Source: Enchytraeus crypticus (lineage: Eukaryota > Annelida > Clitellata > Enchytraeida > Enchytraeidae). Taken from it: a stretch of DNA of 64,000 nucleotides. The notes beneath the pieces were generated by a model. It searched no databases and was not told where the DNA came from. It saw only the letters and a program-made list of their open reading frames with translations. Numbering within the stretch: the first letter of the stretch is position 1; each line of letters opens with the position of its first letter. The stretch spans positions 1,211,001-1,275,000 of the forward strand of contig CAJHZI010000555.1 in assembly GCA_905160935.1 (NCBI GenBank), written 5' to 3'. A program made the translations under genes and the position numbers. Positions 22,076 to 35,392 of the stretch are shown piece by piece.

Positions 22076-25000
22076 TTCTATCTATCAATAAGGATATGGC
22101 AATGGGCAAGATGACGAGATTAGCAATGAGCAGAGTCAGCATGAACAAGTCCCAGTAGAACCTAAATCAATCAATCAATCAATCATTCTATCTATCTATA
22201 AGGATATGGCTATGGGCAGTATGACGAGGTTAGCTATGAGCAGAGTCAGCATGAACAAGTCCCAGTAGAACCTGTATCAATCAATAATTCATCAATCAAT
22301 TAATAACACAACCGACAAATCAGTCTGTTAATCAAATAATCAGACAATCCAACAGACCATTAATCAATTAATCAATCAATCATGCCAGAAGTAAGTCAAT
22401 CAATCAATCCTCCGTTACGACTAAGGCTATACAGGTAGATCTCGTCTAAAGGTACTCCTTGGTCCTGCCTCTATTATAGGCCTCTATTACTGTTAAAGCC
22501 TACTGGATGGTCTATCCTTATCCTACTTTTGTATAGCAATGGCTTCGATACAGGCCTACTCTTGTACAGTAACGGTCTACACACCATCTACAATTGTACA
22601 GTAAGGGTCTACACACAGGCCTACACTTGTACAGTAAGGGTCTATACACAGGCCTACACTTGTACAGTAAGGGTCTATACACAGACCTACACTTGTACAG
22701 TAAGGGTCTATACACAGGCCTACACTTGTACAGTAAGGGTCTACACACAGGCCTACACTTGTACAGTAAGGGTCTACACATGGCCTACACTTCTATAGCA
22801 GGATCTTATTAGCGTCTTGAGTGCTCTACACTTTAGAGTAACGCTATCGAGTGCTCGCAGTTAATGGGATAAGAGATGTTGATTGGGATAAGTGGATTCA
22901 GCTGCCGGCATCTCTCCATAGCTTTTCCATTTCTCCACAGCTTTTCCTTCTCTGCACTGCTTTTCCAATTCTCCACATCTTTTCCATACAACTTGATTTC
23001 TCATCATTGACACACGTTCCCGGTAATCAATTCACTCCACATTCTTCTCTACCTTCACATATTCTTCTCCACACTTTCCGTGATCGAGAAATTCTCGAAC
23101 GGCGCAATGTAATCCTACGACGTTTTCTTGGAGAAGCAATATTAAGATGTTGAAAAGCAGAAAAGCTGATAAAGCTAAGGTTACCGCCAGTTTCCTCACT
23201 AGAAAGCGATGTCAGGAACGAAAAACAAAGTGTAAATCATTAAGAGTCAATTCAATATGGAATACATTGGGACATCAGCCAAAAGACTTCCATAGAAATG
23301 ACTGTTGTAAAAAGAAATGGAAAAAGGAAAGTTTTCTGTTGTTATTTCAGTTATTTAAAGTTAAGGTTATTTAATTGAGTATCGAAGAAATGGTGCCCAG
23401 ACTTCAGTGGCTGTTTATAACTGGCAGTACTCTATGAGCATGTAACGTGCCTTCAGTTACATTGACGGTAATGCCTGCGTAGTTCCTAATGCATGGCTAA
23501 CAGTCGAGGTTAATATTAAAGATAAAAGCGTTAATTAAGGTTATCCTAAGCATTTCAAGTGTTAACCTGGTAGTAAAATAATTAAAGTCACAGCACTCAA
23601 TCAACCAATAAAAGTCCGATTTTCGGTTGAAATATTCAACCACACGTTTGGATTTGATTTTTGCAGTAAATTTAATCATAACTTTCTCTGGTCTTCTCAT
23701 TTGATCAGTAGTTTTTCTATTCGCATTCTCTACTTTCAGTAAATCTACTTTCTCTCGCTTTTACTTATTCCTAATCTTCAGTTTAATTATTCCAGTTCTT
23801 TCTCTCCATCTTTCCATTATTCCACTCTAAATCCTTCCAATATTCACAGGCAGTTCGGCTAATAACTTAAATTAGACCCGCAGGAGACTGTGTGCTTCAG
23901 AAAGGTCATCGACATTTCGCGTTTCATCCAGTATTACTTCAGAGATGAAATTACCTTTCAATTAAACGCCTCTATTTCGCAATACTCTGCTCACCGGTCT
24001 GCATATGTATTAGAAATTTTTGATGTTGTCATGGACGACGGTAGCACCCTAATTGTTGTTATTATACTGTGATATTTTAACTTGCTACAAATAGATTTAA
24101 TATTAACTGACGTTAACATTAGCTTTACCAGCTTTTTTATCTGCAAGACGCTTGTGAAGATGTTTGATGGAAAAATAATTTTAAAAATATGACAACGATA
24201 ACTGTGGCTAGATGTTACATCCTTTGACAGTTTTCTGGATTTGATTGCTGAATTTTGGAACTGCACCGTTTTTGTATTTTGTTACAGGTTTTTAATTTTC
24301 TTCAAATGTGTTAACTTTTATGTTTGACGACAATAACGGCTGCTTCAATATTGAAAATTTTGAAATCGTATTTTATGGCTATGTAAATTATGATTTTAAA
24401 CAGAATTGATTCACCGGGTCTTCATTGATTCGCATAGAATGATTCAGCGGGTCCTCATTGATTCGCATAGAATGATTCAGCGGGCTCTCATTGATTCGCA
24501 TAGAATGATTCATGGGGCCCACATTGATTCACATTGGATGATTCAGTGGGCCCTCACTGATACTCATGGACTGATTCATCGGGGCCTCACTGATTCACAT
24601 TGAATGATTCTGCGGGTCCTCACTGATTCACATAGAATGATTCAGTGGGCCCTCATTGATACACATGGACTGATTCATCGGGGCCTCACTGATTCACATA
24701 GAATGATTCTGCGGGCCCTCACTGATTCGCATAGAATGATTCAGTGGGCCCTCATTGATACACATAAACTGATTCAGTGGGCCCTCATTGATTCACATAG
24801 AATGATTCAGCGGGGCCTCATTGATTCACATAGAATGATTCAGCGCTTTCTCATTGATTCACAACATGACTGCTCGCTTGAGGTCGCTCGTAGTTAGGGC
24901 TTCCTGTCATCTAATAATAACGAATTATTCTCACGGGAATTCCTCGGCAAACCCGTCACACTGCGGCAGGAAAACTGTCGCCGTGGTATCAGCTCATAGT

Positions 25001-28000
25001 CAGCCTGGATAATAATTGTTTTCTGTCTTCAACTCTTATTGATTACTTTATAAATTCCGCTTATCTGCTTAAAGTTTTAGAAATAAAACGTTTACTTTAA
25101 GCGATATTGAACGTTCGGTTGCCCTGTATATTTTAAATTGATATAATTATTAACAGTCATAGAATTTCTAATATTTATCCATTATATATTTTGTCTATAT
25201 TTGTTTTCTATTTTTTCTATTTTATTATATACTGGGGCATTCATAGTTAGCCTAGTAAGTTTATAAATGTGAATTTTCTTAGACTATTTACTCAGCTAAA
25301 TTTGAAATTTTTAATGAATCCTAATTTTAGTTATCGTTCTTTTGAGTTAACGATAATATCAGTACGTGCCAACAGCACGACGGGGCTTAGAACAGGATAC
25401 GAGGGAAATCCCAAGATGAGGACACGGGGAAATCCCTGGATAAGCCGCACGACCATTATTGATATGAATTCTCAATATCCAGCGACAAGCACTTCCGTAT
25501 CCACAATATCCGTGGTTCCTCTAACGGAGTCTTATTTTTGTTCCAAGGGTATTCCAGTTCCTGCCCCTATTCCGCGGGTATTCCCATACCTGCGTTATAA
25601 AACGGGTATTCCCATACCTGCCCTTATTGCACGGGAATTCCTACGCGTGCCCTTACTGCACGGGAATTTGGACAAAATCTTCGAGTATCTGCGAAAGCTT
25701 GACTGTTAAATTAAAAGTGATAGAAGGAATTTTGTATAGTTTACACAAAATAACATCTATTTTATGCATCAATGGTACATCTGATGGCAAACATTTGATT
25801 GAATCTGCTGTTCGTTGATTGATGGTGTGTTATTTAATGAACTCTCTGGTAGACAGTAAGTAAGAGACTACCATTAACTTGTTAGAAGGTGGAAAAGAAA
25901 ATATGCTCAATTTAGCTACGGCGTTGTCAAAATATCTAAATTGCCAGAAATTGTGAAAATATCTGAAACACAGAAATTGTGCAAAATAGATGCACAATTT
26001 CTTCACGCCTAGATACGAAAACTCATTCCATGAAATGCTTATTATCGGAATATAGAAAATAATTTATCTCAAATTTCTTTTAAACCCGAATAAAACTAGA
26101 AAACCTCTTTGTCTTAATCCACGTCTAGCCCCCCCCCCTCCCACATAGAACATCTCACATCCCCTTCCTCTATCACAGCTGGATAAAGAGAAAAGTCTCA
26201 GGTCTACAGAAGCTGCGACATACATTGAAAGACTCGGCGCTCTAATCAGCAATTTGAGAGCAATTTGCGCTTTGTTCGCTTTTGGCTTTGTTCGCTTTTC
26301 TACGTCGAACAGAAGAAGAAAAATTGGTTTGAACAGAGGTTAGAGGTTAGAGACGTTAGAGAAATGTCGCGGAAAAGATATCTAAGGAAAAAATTCATCT
26401 TGTCCTGTCTCTAGTCCGGAGCAGTTCAATGGAATAAGTTTATAAAATCGTCCATGGCATAAGTTTACGAGCTTAAGTTTTTGATACTTTACTTTTATTC
26501 CGAATTCAATCAAGATCATTCTTCAACTTCTTTCTTGCGTCTTGCCTAAATATTTTCAATTTTCCTTCCTTAGTACTCGCCTCTCTCTCTCTCCTCCTCT
26601 CTCTCTGTCTCTCTTTCTCTCTCTGTCTCTATCTCTCTCTTTCTCTCTGTTTCTCTAACTTTCTCTCTTTCTCTCTCATTCTTTCTCTCTCTCTCAATCT
26701 TCCCCTTTCGCTGTCTCTCCGTCTTCTTCCCACTGGCTTTCTTCAATATTTTCTCCGAGCTTTTCTTCATGCAATGAAAACACCACTATTCTGCGTCCCT
26801 CCATTCTACTTATTTCTCTCGAGCTATTCGCTGACTGGAATACTGATAATTGCCGACTTGCTCTATATTGATTTTAGCGGAAGGCAAATTTCTATTTGGT
26901 GGTCAAGATATAACGTAATCCCACAAGAGATTTTCGAATTGTCAACTTAAACTATACTAAATTCGCTATAGGTAAAATAAGTCGCGCTAAAAGCCGTTAG
27001 CCAGTAAGAAGTAGCCTAACCTGCAGGCTGTAGCAGAAATTTTCTATACCTAGTTTTCTAATTTATTTTTACAATCATTTAGACCTACACGTTTTTGTAT
27101 TAAAAATTTTAGTTTCGTTTTAAAGTTAATTGTTGTATTTGTATAATAAGCAAGCTAGAAAGAAACCTTGGGTTAACTTCTCTCAAAATTTGAGTACGAC
27201 CTAATTTATACTTATATATTGAATTATTTCTACTTGTTTAATACTTATTTTTACTTGTAAAGATAATTCTGCAACATAATATCAGGGCAATTTCACATCT
27301 TCCACTTGATCACTGCGTCACTCCAGGAAACCTGTCAACTCAGATTATAGGCCTACGTCTAGAGTCCTGCTTAACTTCGGGCATTATTCTAACAGAAGCC
27401 TCATCAGCGCCGGGTTGACCCTTGATTAGAATCAATTGTATAATAATCTCATAAAGTATAGAAGAGTCAATAGCTTTACGCGGCCACATCGGGTGAAATA
27501 CGGGTGTTTATTTACACATCGGTGAAATACGGGTGTTTATTCACACATCGGTGAAATACGGGTGTTTATTCACACATCGGTGAAATACGGGTGTTTATTT
27601 ACACATCGGTGAAATACGGGTGTTTATTTACACATCGGTGAAATACGGGTGTTTATTTACACATCGGAGAAATACGGGTGTTTATTTACACATCCATGAA
27701 ATGCGACTCAACTCGAGAGTGTCGAGTCTTAAAGAGAAGCCTTGTGCTTCTGAACCTTGACGTTAAACACACTACAAAACAAATCTACCTTACGATAGTA
27801 TATGCTGCAGTGGTTCTATTCTTCGTTACAAATATTGTACCTAATCTAGAATTTATCTTCTGACTCAGCATAAGTGGCCATCTTTATTTAACATGAGAGA
27901 ATCTACTGAGTTAATAAGAACAAGATATATTCTAAGAACACCACAATGTAAAACTAAATGAACTAGTTCTAATCACAATGGCTGGACTCCTGGCGTCATC

Positions 28001-30064
28001 TCCACACAATATGCTTCACTTCCGATTGTAGTTGACCACGCAAACTCTTGTTTAATGTCGACTCTTAAATACCAACGACATCGTCATAAAATAGACCATA
28101 ACTCTAGGAATAATCTACTATACACTGTACTCTCATTGTATTCTTGCATCTGCAAGATACATCGCAGTTCACTTATTGTTAACCCAATATATGTGACGGT
28201 AGCTCGAGTGGGTCGAGTCGTCTTGAGGGAAATACTTATGCTTTCTGATCCTTAAAGTTAAGCACATTACCACCTAGGAAAAATATATTTCCTGTAAACA
28301 TCAAATATATTAGAAAATAGAGATAAATTTTGTTGAAATGAGATAACGAAAACAGTTGATATTAGCACAGATACCTTTTTAAGGTAATGCCAGTTTAGTC
28401 AATGTCGAGCAATTATAAATTCAATGAGAAACAATTTGGAAGCAATATTAAATTTTATAAGCCACTTTTGAGATTTCAGGGTATCATAGATAAACTTGTT
28501 TCTAAAACTTTGACTGAATAATAAGTAAATGGAAATAGTGAAATGACATTGCAGTCGAAAAACTATTAGGCCTAAGCACATGACAGCATTATAATTAAAA
28601 TAAGAGAATAAAGCGAAAAAGCGATAAACTGATGGCTGACGCAGAAATGAAAATAAATACCAATGTTTTAATCAACGCCATAAAACGTAAGCCATTCTAT
28701 TGGTAAAGCTAATGTTAAGGTCAGTTTCTTCACTCGAAAGCGATGTCAGTGACGGGAGAGCCCAGGATTTAAACCCCGCACATACTGATCCGCAGTCGAG
28801 TATCTTACCGACTTCGACACTGGCTCCAGCCAGTTGATTCACCGAGATGCTCATAAAAGAGCGATTAAAGATACGTAATATAGAAATTTGTTGCGAGGAC
28901 ATGGAATGATAGGAAGAGATATATGAGCGGAATAGGAGGAGTATTTATGGTTTGTAATCTATCAGGACAAACCTCTGAACGGTTCAGGTTTTATTAGATA
29001 ATCTTCCGGTCTCATTGTTTCACAGGTCACTTGTTATGACAAGCCATTATCTCATCCCACAGATTATCTCATAGCCTTCAACAGAGTTCTCTGCGTTCTA
29101 CTGAGTTCTTAAGAGCTTAACAGAGTTCTTCAGTGTATACAAAGTTCTTAAGAGCTTAACTGGGTTCTCAGCGTTCTACTGAGTTCTTAAGAGCTTAACT
29201 GAGTTCTCGGCGTTCTACTGAGTTCTTAAGAGCTTAACTGAATTCTTCAGTGTCTACAGAGTTCGTAAGAGCGTAAACTTGGTTTTTAAGCGTTCAATAG
29301 AGTTCTTAGTGTTCAATAGAGTTCTTAAGCGTTCAATAGAGTTCTTAAGCGTTCAATAGAGTCCTTAAGCGTTCAATAGAGTTCTTAAGCATTCAATAGA
29401 GTTCTCAAACGTTCAATAGAGTCCTTAAGCGTTCAATAGAGTTCTTAAGCATTCAATAGAGTTCTTAAGTGTTCAATAGAGTTCTTAAGCATTCAATAGA
29501 GTTTTTAAACGTTCAATAGAGTTCTTAAACATTCAATAGATATCTTCACTGGTCATAAAAATTCATAAACGTGCTATATATAGAGAGTTAATAAATGTTT
29601 AAGTTAATGGCGTTCAATGGAGTTCCTAGCGTTCAATAGAGTTAATAGATGTGCTATAGAGTTCTTAGCGTTCAACAAAGTTCTTTCATAATAATTTTCG
29701 CCATATGATTATCTTATAGCGAGATATGAAATTTTTCAGTAACATTTTTGTACATCATATTCTCAAGCTAACCTGCGAATGCTCTCATCAAACTCTAGAA
29801 TATTCTATATAAAGATTCTAGATAATTCTAGATAAAACTTGTTTCTATGTCGAGAATTTCGTGATGTCATTTCCCGATCATTCTTTGAAAGTCTGGTCAC
29901 CCCTGCACTTAGCATGAGTTTCGTTTAACAGAGGCGAGTAACTCAGGATAAAAGAGATAAAACATTTTCTCTGAAAATTGTCTAGTTTTAATTAAGTCGA
30001 AGTAAAATGAAACATATTTTAAAATTGTTGCAGACTTCTACCAGACACTCTTAGCAGTACATGC

Positions 30065-30095
<31 letters not shown>

Positions 30096-30533
30096 TGAGA
30101 GAGAGAGTGGGATAGAGAGAGATGGAGAGAGAGAGAACGAGTGTAAGAGAGAGACAGAGAAAGAAAGAGAGAGAGAGAGAGGAGCCGCTGATTTATTTTC
30201 ACAATTCCCAGATTATGGGGAATTAGCATTTTTTCTGAGATGGGTTCCTCCGCTAGGGACCCAAATTAGATGCTAAGAGACCTGCAAATACATTACAGGG
30301 TGGGCCCCAAAAACTCTGACCTTCCCCTAATTCTCTATTCCCGCTATAACCACTTACTGGAGGTCATTACTTGCTCCACGCTGGTAATGTTTCTCTCTGG
30401 GAGAGATAATGCCGGAAGTCCATTCTATCCGCTCTCTAGATAAAACCATCGCCAACACTCGCCCCCCTAAATAGAAAAATTACGATTTGGACCTTCTTCC
30501 TGAGAGGACTGTCAAACATTCACTCTAGCTGAT

Positions 30534-30567
<34 letters not shown>

Positions 30568-30581
30568 CAGACAGACAGAGA

Positions 30582-30644
<63 letters not shown>

Positions 30645-33600
30645 AACAGTGTTTATTGACAGTACGCATCCAAGCACGCATACCAGCACAAAGTCATAAA
30701 AGAGGGTATATATATACCCTATCTAGTTGACAGCCAGCAATCACGCAAGAACAAGCAAACACACAACTGAAAATGAGCGAAATACTACAGAATAACCAGT
30801 AGTATTAAAATCAGCTGCAAGTTGGAAAAATAGAATTTTTAAATGTTGAGAGTATAAAAAATGAATGTTGATAGAGCTCTACGTGGGCCTATATGGACAT
30901 ATGGGCATATGGGTCCATAAGGACAGATGGGCATATGGGGCTCAGTACAGGCCCTTTTATCATTTGTTGACCTGAAAGAATATTGTTGAAGGGAATTGGA
31001 TCATTTGTTTCATTTTAAAATAAGAGTTTAGTCTATTTTAATAATAGGGCTGAGCCGGTGGCAAGTTGTTCGCAAGTTGTTCGACAGCGGATCAGTAGGT
31101 GCAGGTTTCAAACCCAGTGCTCGCTACATCACTGACATTCTACTCGAGCAGAAAACAGACGTCAAACTTGACTTTAGCTTAAAATCGTCTTTCAGGAAGA
31201 AACATCCAATCAACTAGAGACAGTGAGGGCGACGGAACCTGTGAGGCGTTACAGAATCAATTCTCATCATGTACATGTAGTCAATACAGCTCAGCATAGA
31301 GATATAGAAATGAGAGATGAGATATAGAGATATTTGAATAGATATAGAGATGTGTGATGAGATATAGAGATGTGTGATGAGATATAGAGATGTGTGATGA
31401 GATATAGAGATGTGTGATGAGATATAGAGATGTGTGATGAGATATAGAGATGTGTGATGAGATATAGAGATGTGTGATGAGATATAGAGATGTGTGATGA
31501 GATATAGAAATGTGTGATGAGATATAGAGATGTGTGATGAGATATAGAGATGTGTGATGAGATATAGAGATGTGTGATGAGATATAGAGATGTGTGATGA
31601 GATATAGAAATGTGTGATGAGATATAGAGATGTGTGATGAGATATAGAGATGTGTGATGAGATATAGAGATGTGTGATGAGATATAGAGATGTGTGATGA
31701 GATATAGAGATGTGTGATGAGATATAGAGATGTGTGATGAGATATAGAGATGTGTGATGAGATATAGAAATGTGTGATGAGATATAGAGATGTGTGATGA
31801 GATATAGAGATGTGTGATGAGATATAGAGATGTGTGATGAGATATAGAGATGTGTGATGAGATATAGAGATGTGTGATGAGATATAGAGATGTGTGATGA
31901 GATATAGAGATGTGTGATGAGATATAGAAATGTGTGATGAGATATAGAGATGTGTGATGAGATATAGAGATGTGTGATGAGATATAGAGATGTGTGATGA
32001 GATATAGAAATGTGTGATGAGATATAGAGATGTGTGATGAGATATAGAGATGTGTGATGAGATATAGAGATGTGTGATGAGATATAGATGTGTGATGAGA
32101 TATAGAGATGTGTGATGAGATATAGAGATGTGTGATGAGATATAGAGATGTGTGATGAGATATAGAGATGTGTGATGAGATATAGAGATGTGTGATGAGA
32201 TATAGAGATGTGTGATGAGATATAGAGATGTGTGATGAGATATAGAAATGTGTGATGAGATATAGAGATGTGTGATGAGATATAGAGATGTGTGATGAGA
32301 TATAGAGATGTGTGATGAGATATAGAAATGTGTGATGAGATATAGAGATGTGTGATGAGATATAGAGATGTGTGATGAGATATAGAGATGTGTGATGAGA
32401 TATAGAGATGTGTGATGAGATATAGAAATGTGTGATGAGATATAGAGATGTGTGATGAGATATAGAGATGTGTGATGTGATATAGAGATGTGTGATATAG
32501 AGATGTGTGATGAGATATAGAGATGTGTGATGAGATATAGAGATGTGTGATGAGATATAGAGATGTGTGATGAGATATAGAGATGTGTGATGAGATATAG
32601 AGATGTGTGATGAGATATAGAGATGTGTGATGAGATATAGAGATGAGGTATAAAGAGGAGAAATAGTGATGTGATATACATCATGTAGAGATGTGTGATT
32701 TCTCGGTCGAGTGCAATTTTAAACATAAATGAAGTGTATTAATTAATTGTTCACTAAACTATCATTTCTATTAATAACCAAAACCTAAACTTATAAAACT
32801 GTCGTGAATTATATAGCTCCTCGAGACTGCTTTATAGCAAGAGATTTGTACTAATCATCATCATCAATAACTTCCCCCTAATCCCAGCGCAACCAGGGTC
32901 GGGACGCGAACGGACCTTCTTCACTCCACTCTGTCCCAGAGATTTGTACTGATAAAAGCTATATAAAAATAAAATAAAATCTAATAAAATAAAAAGAATT
33001 TTCAAACCGGAAGTTGCTGCAGGGATGTATGACCCAGTTACCAGCAGCCTGTTGTCTCATCTTCTCTTTCATCAGAGCGTTCTTGTTGCCAAACAACTTC
33101 ATCGCAAGCTTGTTGTCAGACGGCTGGAAGAACGCGATTATCTGGTCTTTGAGGTAGTTGCTCGGTGAATTCCTCGCCGAGGACGCCTCTGGGTGGTCCT
33201 TGTAGGGGTCGTCTTTGGGCGACCCAAGGGGGCTGGGGTCCTCACCCAGGTGGGAGCCTCTGAAGCCACCAGGGAACCCATAGGGGCTGATGTAGTCACT
33301 GACCAGCGAGTCCTCGTCCATGTCATGCGTGACGGTGACGATAGGGCATTTAGTTGCCTAACAATAAAAAAATACATGTCATGCGTTACGGTGACGATAG
33401 GGCATTTAGTTGTCTAAAAATCAATAAATCATTTGATCAGTTAATAATAACAACAATTAGAGTGCTACTGTCATCAATGACAACATCGAGCACTTATAGT
33501 TAGTTAATCTATCAATCCGTCAATCAGTCAATTCGTCGATATTTAGTCAGTCAAGACGGAGGAATGTTCTCGTCCTATGTTCTTTTCAGAATGTAAGTAA

Positions 33601-34589
33601 CTGATGAAGACGATAGTCTACCAATCAATGAAAAAAGCAAAGCTGGTAAAGCTAAGGTTAACGTCAGTTTCCTCACTCGAAAGCGATGTCAGTGACTGGC
33701 AAGCCCATAACTTTAAAACCCCGCACCTACTGACCAGCGGTCGAGTATCTTAGGGACTTTGCCATTGGCTCAAGCCAAAACTGGAATGGATAGTTGGTTG
33801 AAAGTTTATCGTTCAATCAAGTGATCATTCATTCTACCAATCAAGCAATCAATCGATTAATCAATCAATCAATCGATTAATCAATCAATCAATCGATTAA
33901 TCAATCAATCAATCAATCGATTAATCAATCAGTTAATCGATTGAGATTCAGCATATCTGTACAACGCATAATCCGTCAACAGTCAGCTATATGCGATAGG
34001 TTACCTAAAAAGTAATTACACAAAACTAACATTATCAATATCGTAACACAGCGTAAATCTCATCAATAGCGTAACAAATCGTAAATCTTACCAATCGATC
34101 GGGCCTAATCTAAGCTGCATCTCTATATTGATTGCCATTTATTGAAACAGTATCGCAGATTTGGCACCGAACTGTAAGTGTCCGAATTGATCGATCCTGG
34201 ATTTATCTTCTACTTATAAATTATAACTATGCATTTGAAGAATTTTGGCACAATGAATTATTTAAAGTACGACAAATATAAATTCGCGGTTAATTAAATA
34301 AAAAGAAATCATTTTGTGAACATTTTAAGATATTTTCTATCAATAAAACATCGTTCATATGAAAAAAAAGGTTGCTCAGGACGCAAAGTTGTCAGCGCCA
34401 ATGTTTTGAGTAACTCAAAAACTTAATACATTCTTGATAAACGCTTGCTTTGTACCTAGAGATCTAATCGAGAAAGGGATAAATCACAGAGGATTGTACG
34501 ACCTATCTAACCCGCGAATAGAGGGGATGAACAAAGCCCTGCTCAGTGATTGCATCAAACACATTACACTGATTGCCCATCTATATTAA

Positions 34590-34620
<31 letters not shown>

Positions 34621-34692
34621 TGAGTGAGTGAGTGAGTGAGAGAGAGAGAGAGAGAGAGACTGAGAGAGAGAGAAAAAAAGAGAGAGGCAGAG

Positions 34693-34727
<35 letters not shown>

Positions 34728-35349
34728 TAATGTGTGCGTGAATCTGAGAGAGGAAGAGAGTGCAAGAGAACGGATGAGGTAAAAGCTGAGAGTGAAAGAG
34801 AAGAACAAGAAATGACTATTTTAGGAAATCCAACAATTAATATTAACAGTGGAATGATTAGAAAAACAATCCAGTTGCATGTACAATACTTACGATGAAC
34901 CAGTCTCTACGATATAATACACAGTTACTTTTAATTTATGGAATTTTTCAAAGTGAACAATATAGACTTCCTAAAATTTGGGTTCATCCATTGTAATTAC
35001 CATTTAAACGCACTCTTTTCGTGGATAAGATTTCATCATTAAAATGTTATATAATGACCGTTATGAAGCGTATATCTTGGACTTTATGATAATATTGAAC
35101 TTTCTATTTGCTTTTTGTTCAATGTGCGTTTGTACTTTTTCCGCGGTATGTCAGATTTCATGTAATAAACGAATATATTATGTTGCACTGAATTATTATT
35201 CTTTTAGACAACGAGGCAATAAATCCAAATGAAATCTCTAACCTGGTTGGTCGTTTAATCATTTGTGACGGAGGTAATAAAGAGGAAGGCGGAAGATAGA
35301 GAAGAGTGGAGGCGTTATATACCATAGACCTGCCATTAGCAGTGCACTA

Positions 35350-35392
<43 letters not shown>

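Noticed and set aside
22518..22812. ORFs on both strands over the 33-bp array
   Set aside because: The unit length is a multiple of three, so several frames stay open; no unique sequence.
25269..25709. 146-codon plus-strand ORF
   Set aside because: Its second half is a GGGTATTCC tandem repeat and the first half has no recognisable feature or splice partner.
27482..27700. Regular short direct repeats resembling a CRISPR array
   Set aside because: Units are contiguous without unique spacers and the DNA is an animal intron; it is a minisatellite.
31281..32726. 481-codon minus-strand ORF rich in His/Ile/Ser
   Set aside because: It is a stop-free reading of a 20-bp satellite; no non-repeat sequence, domain or splice support.
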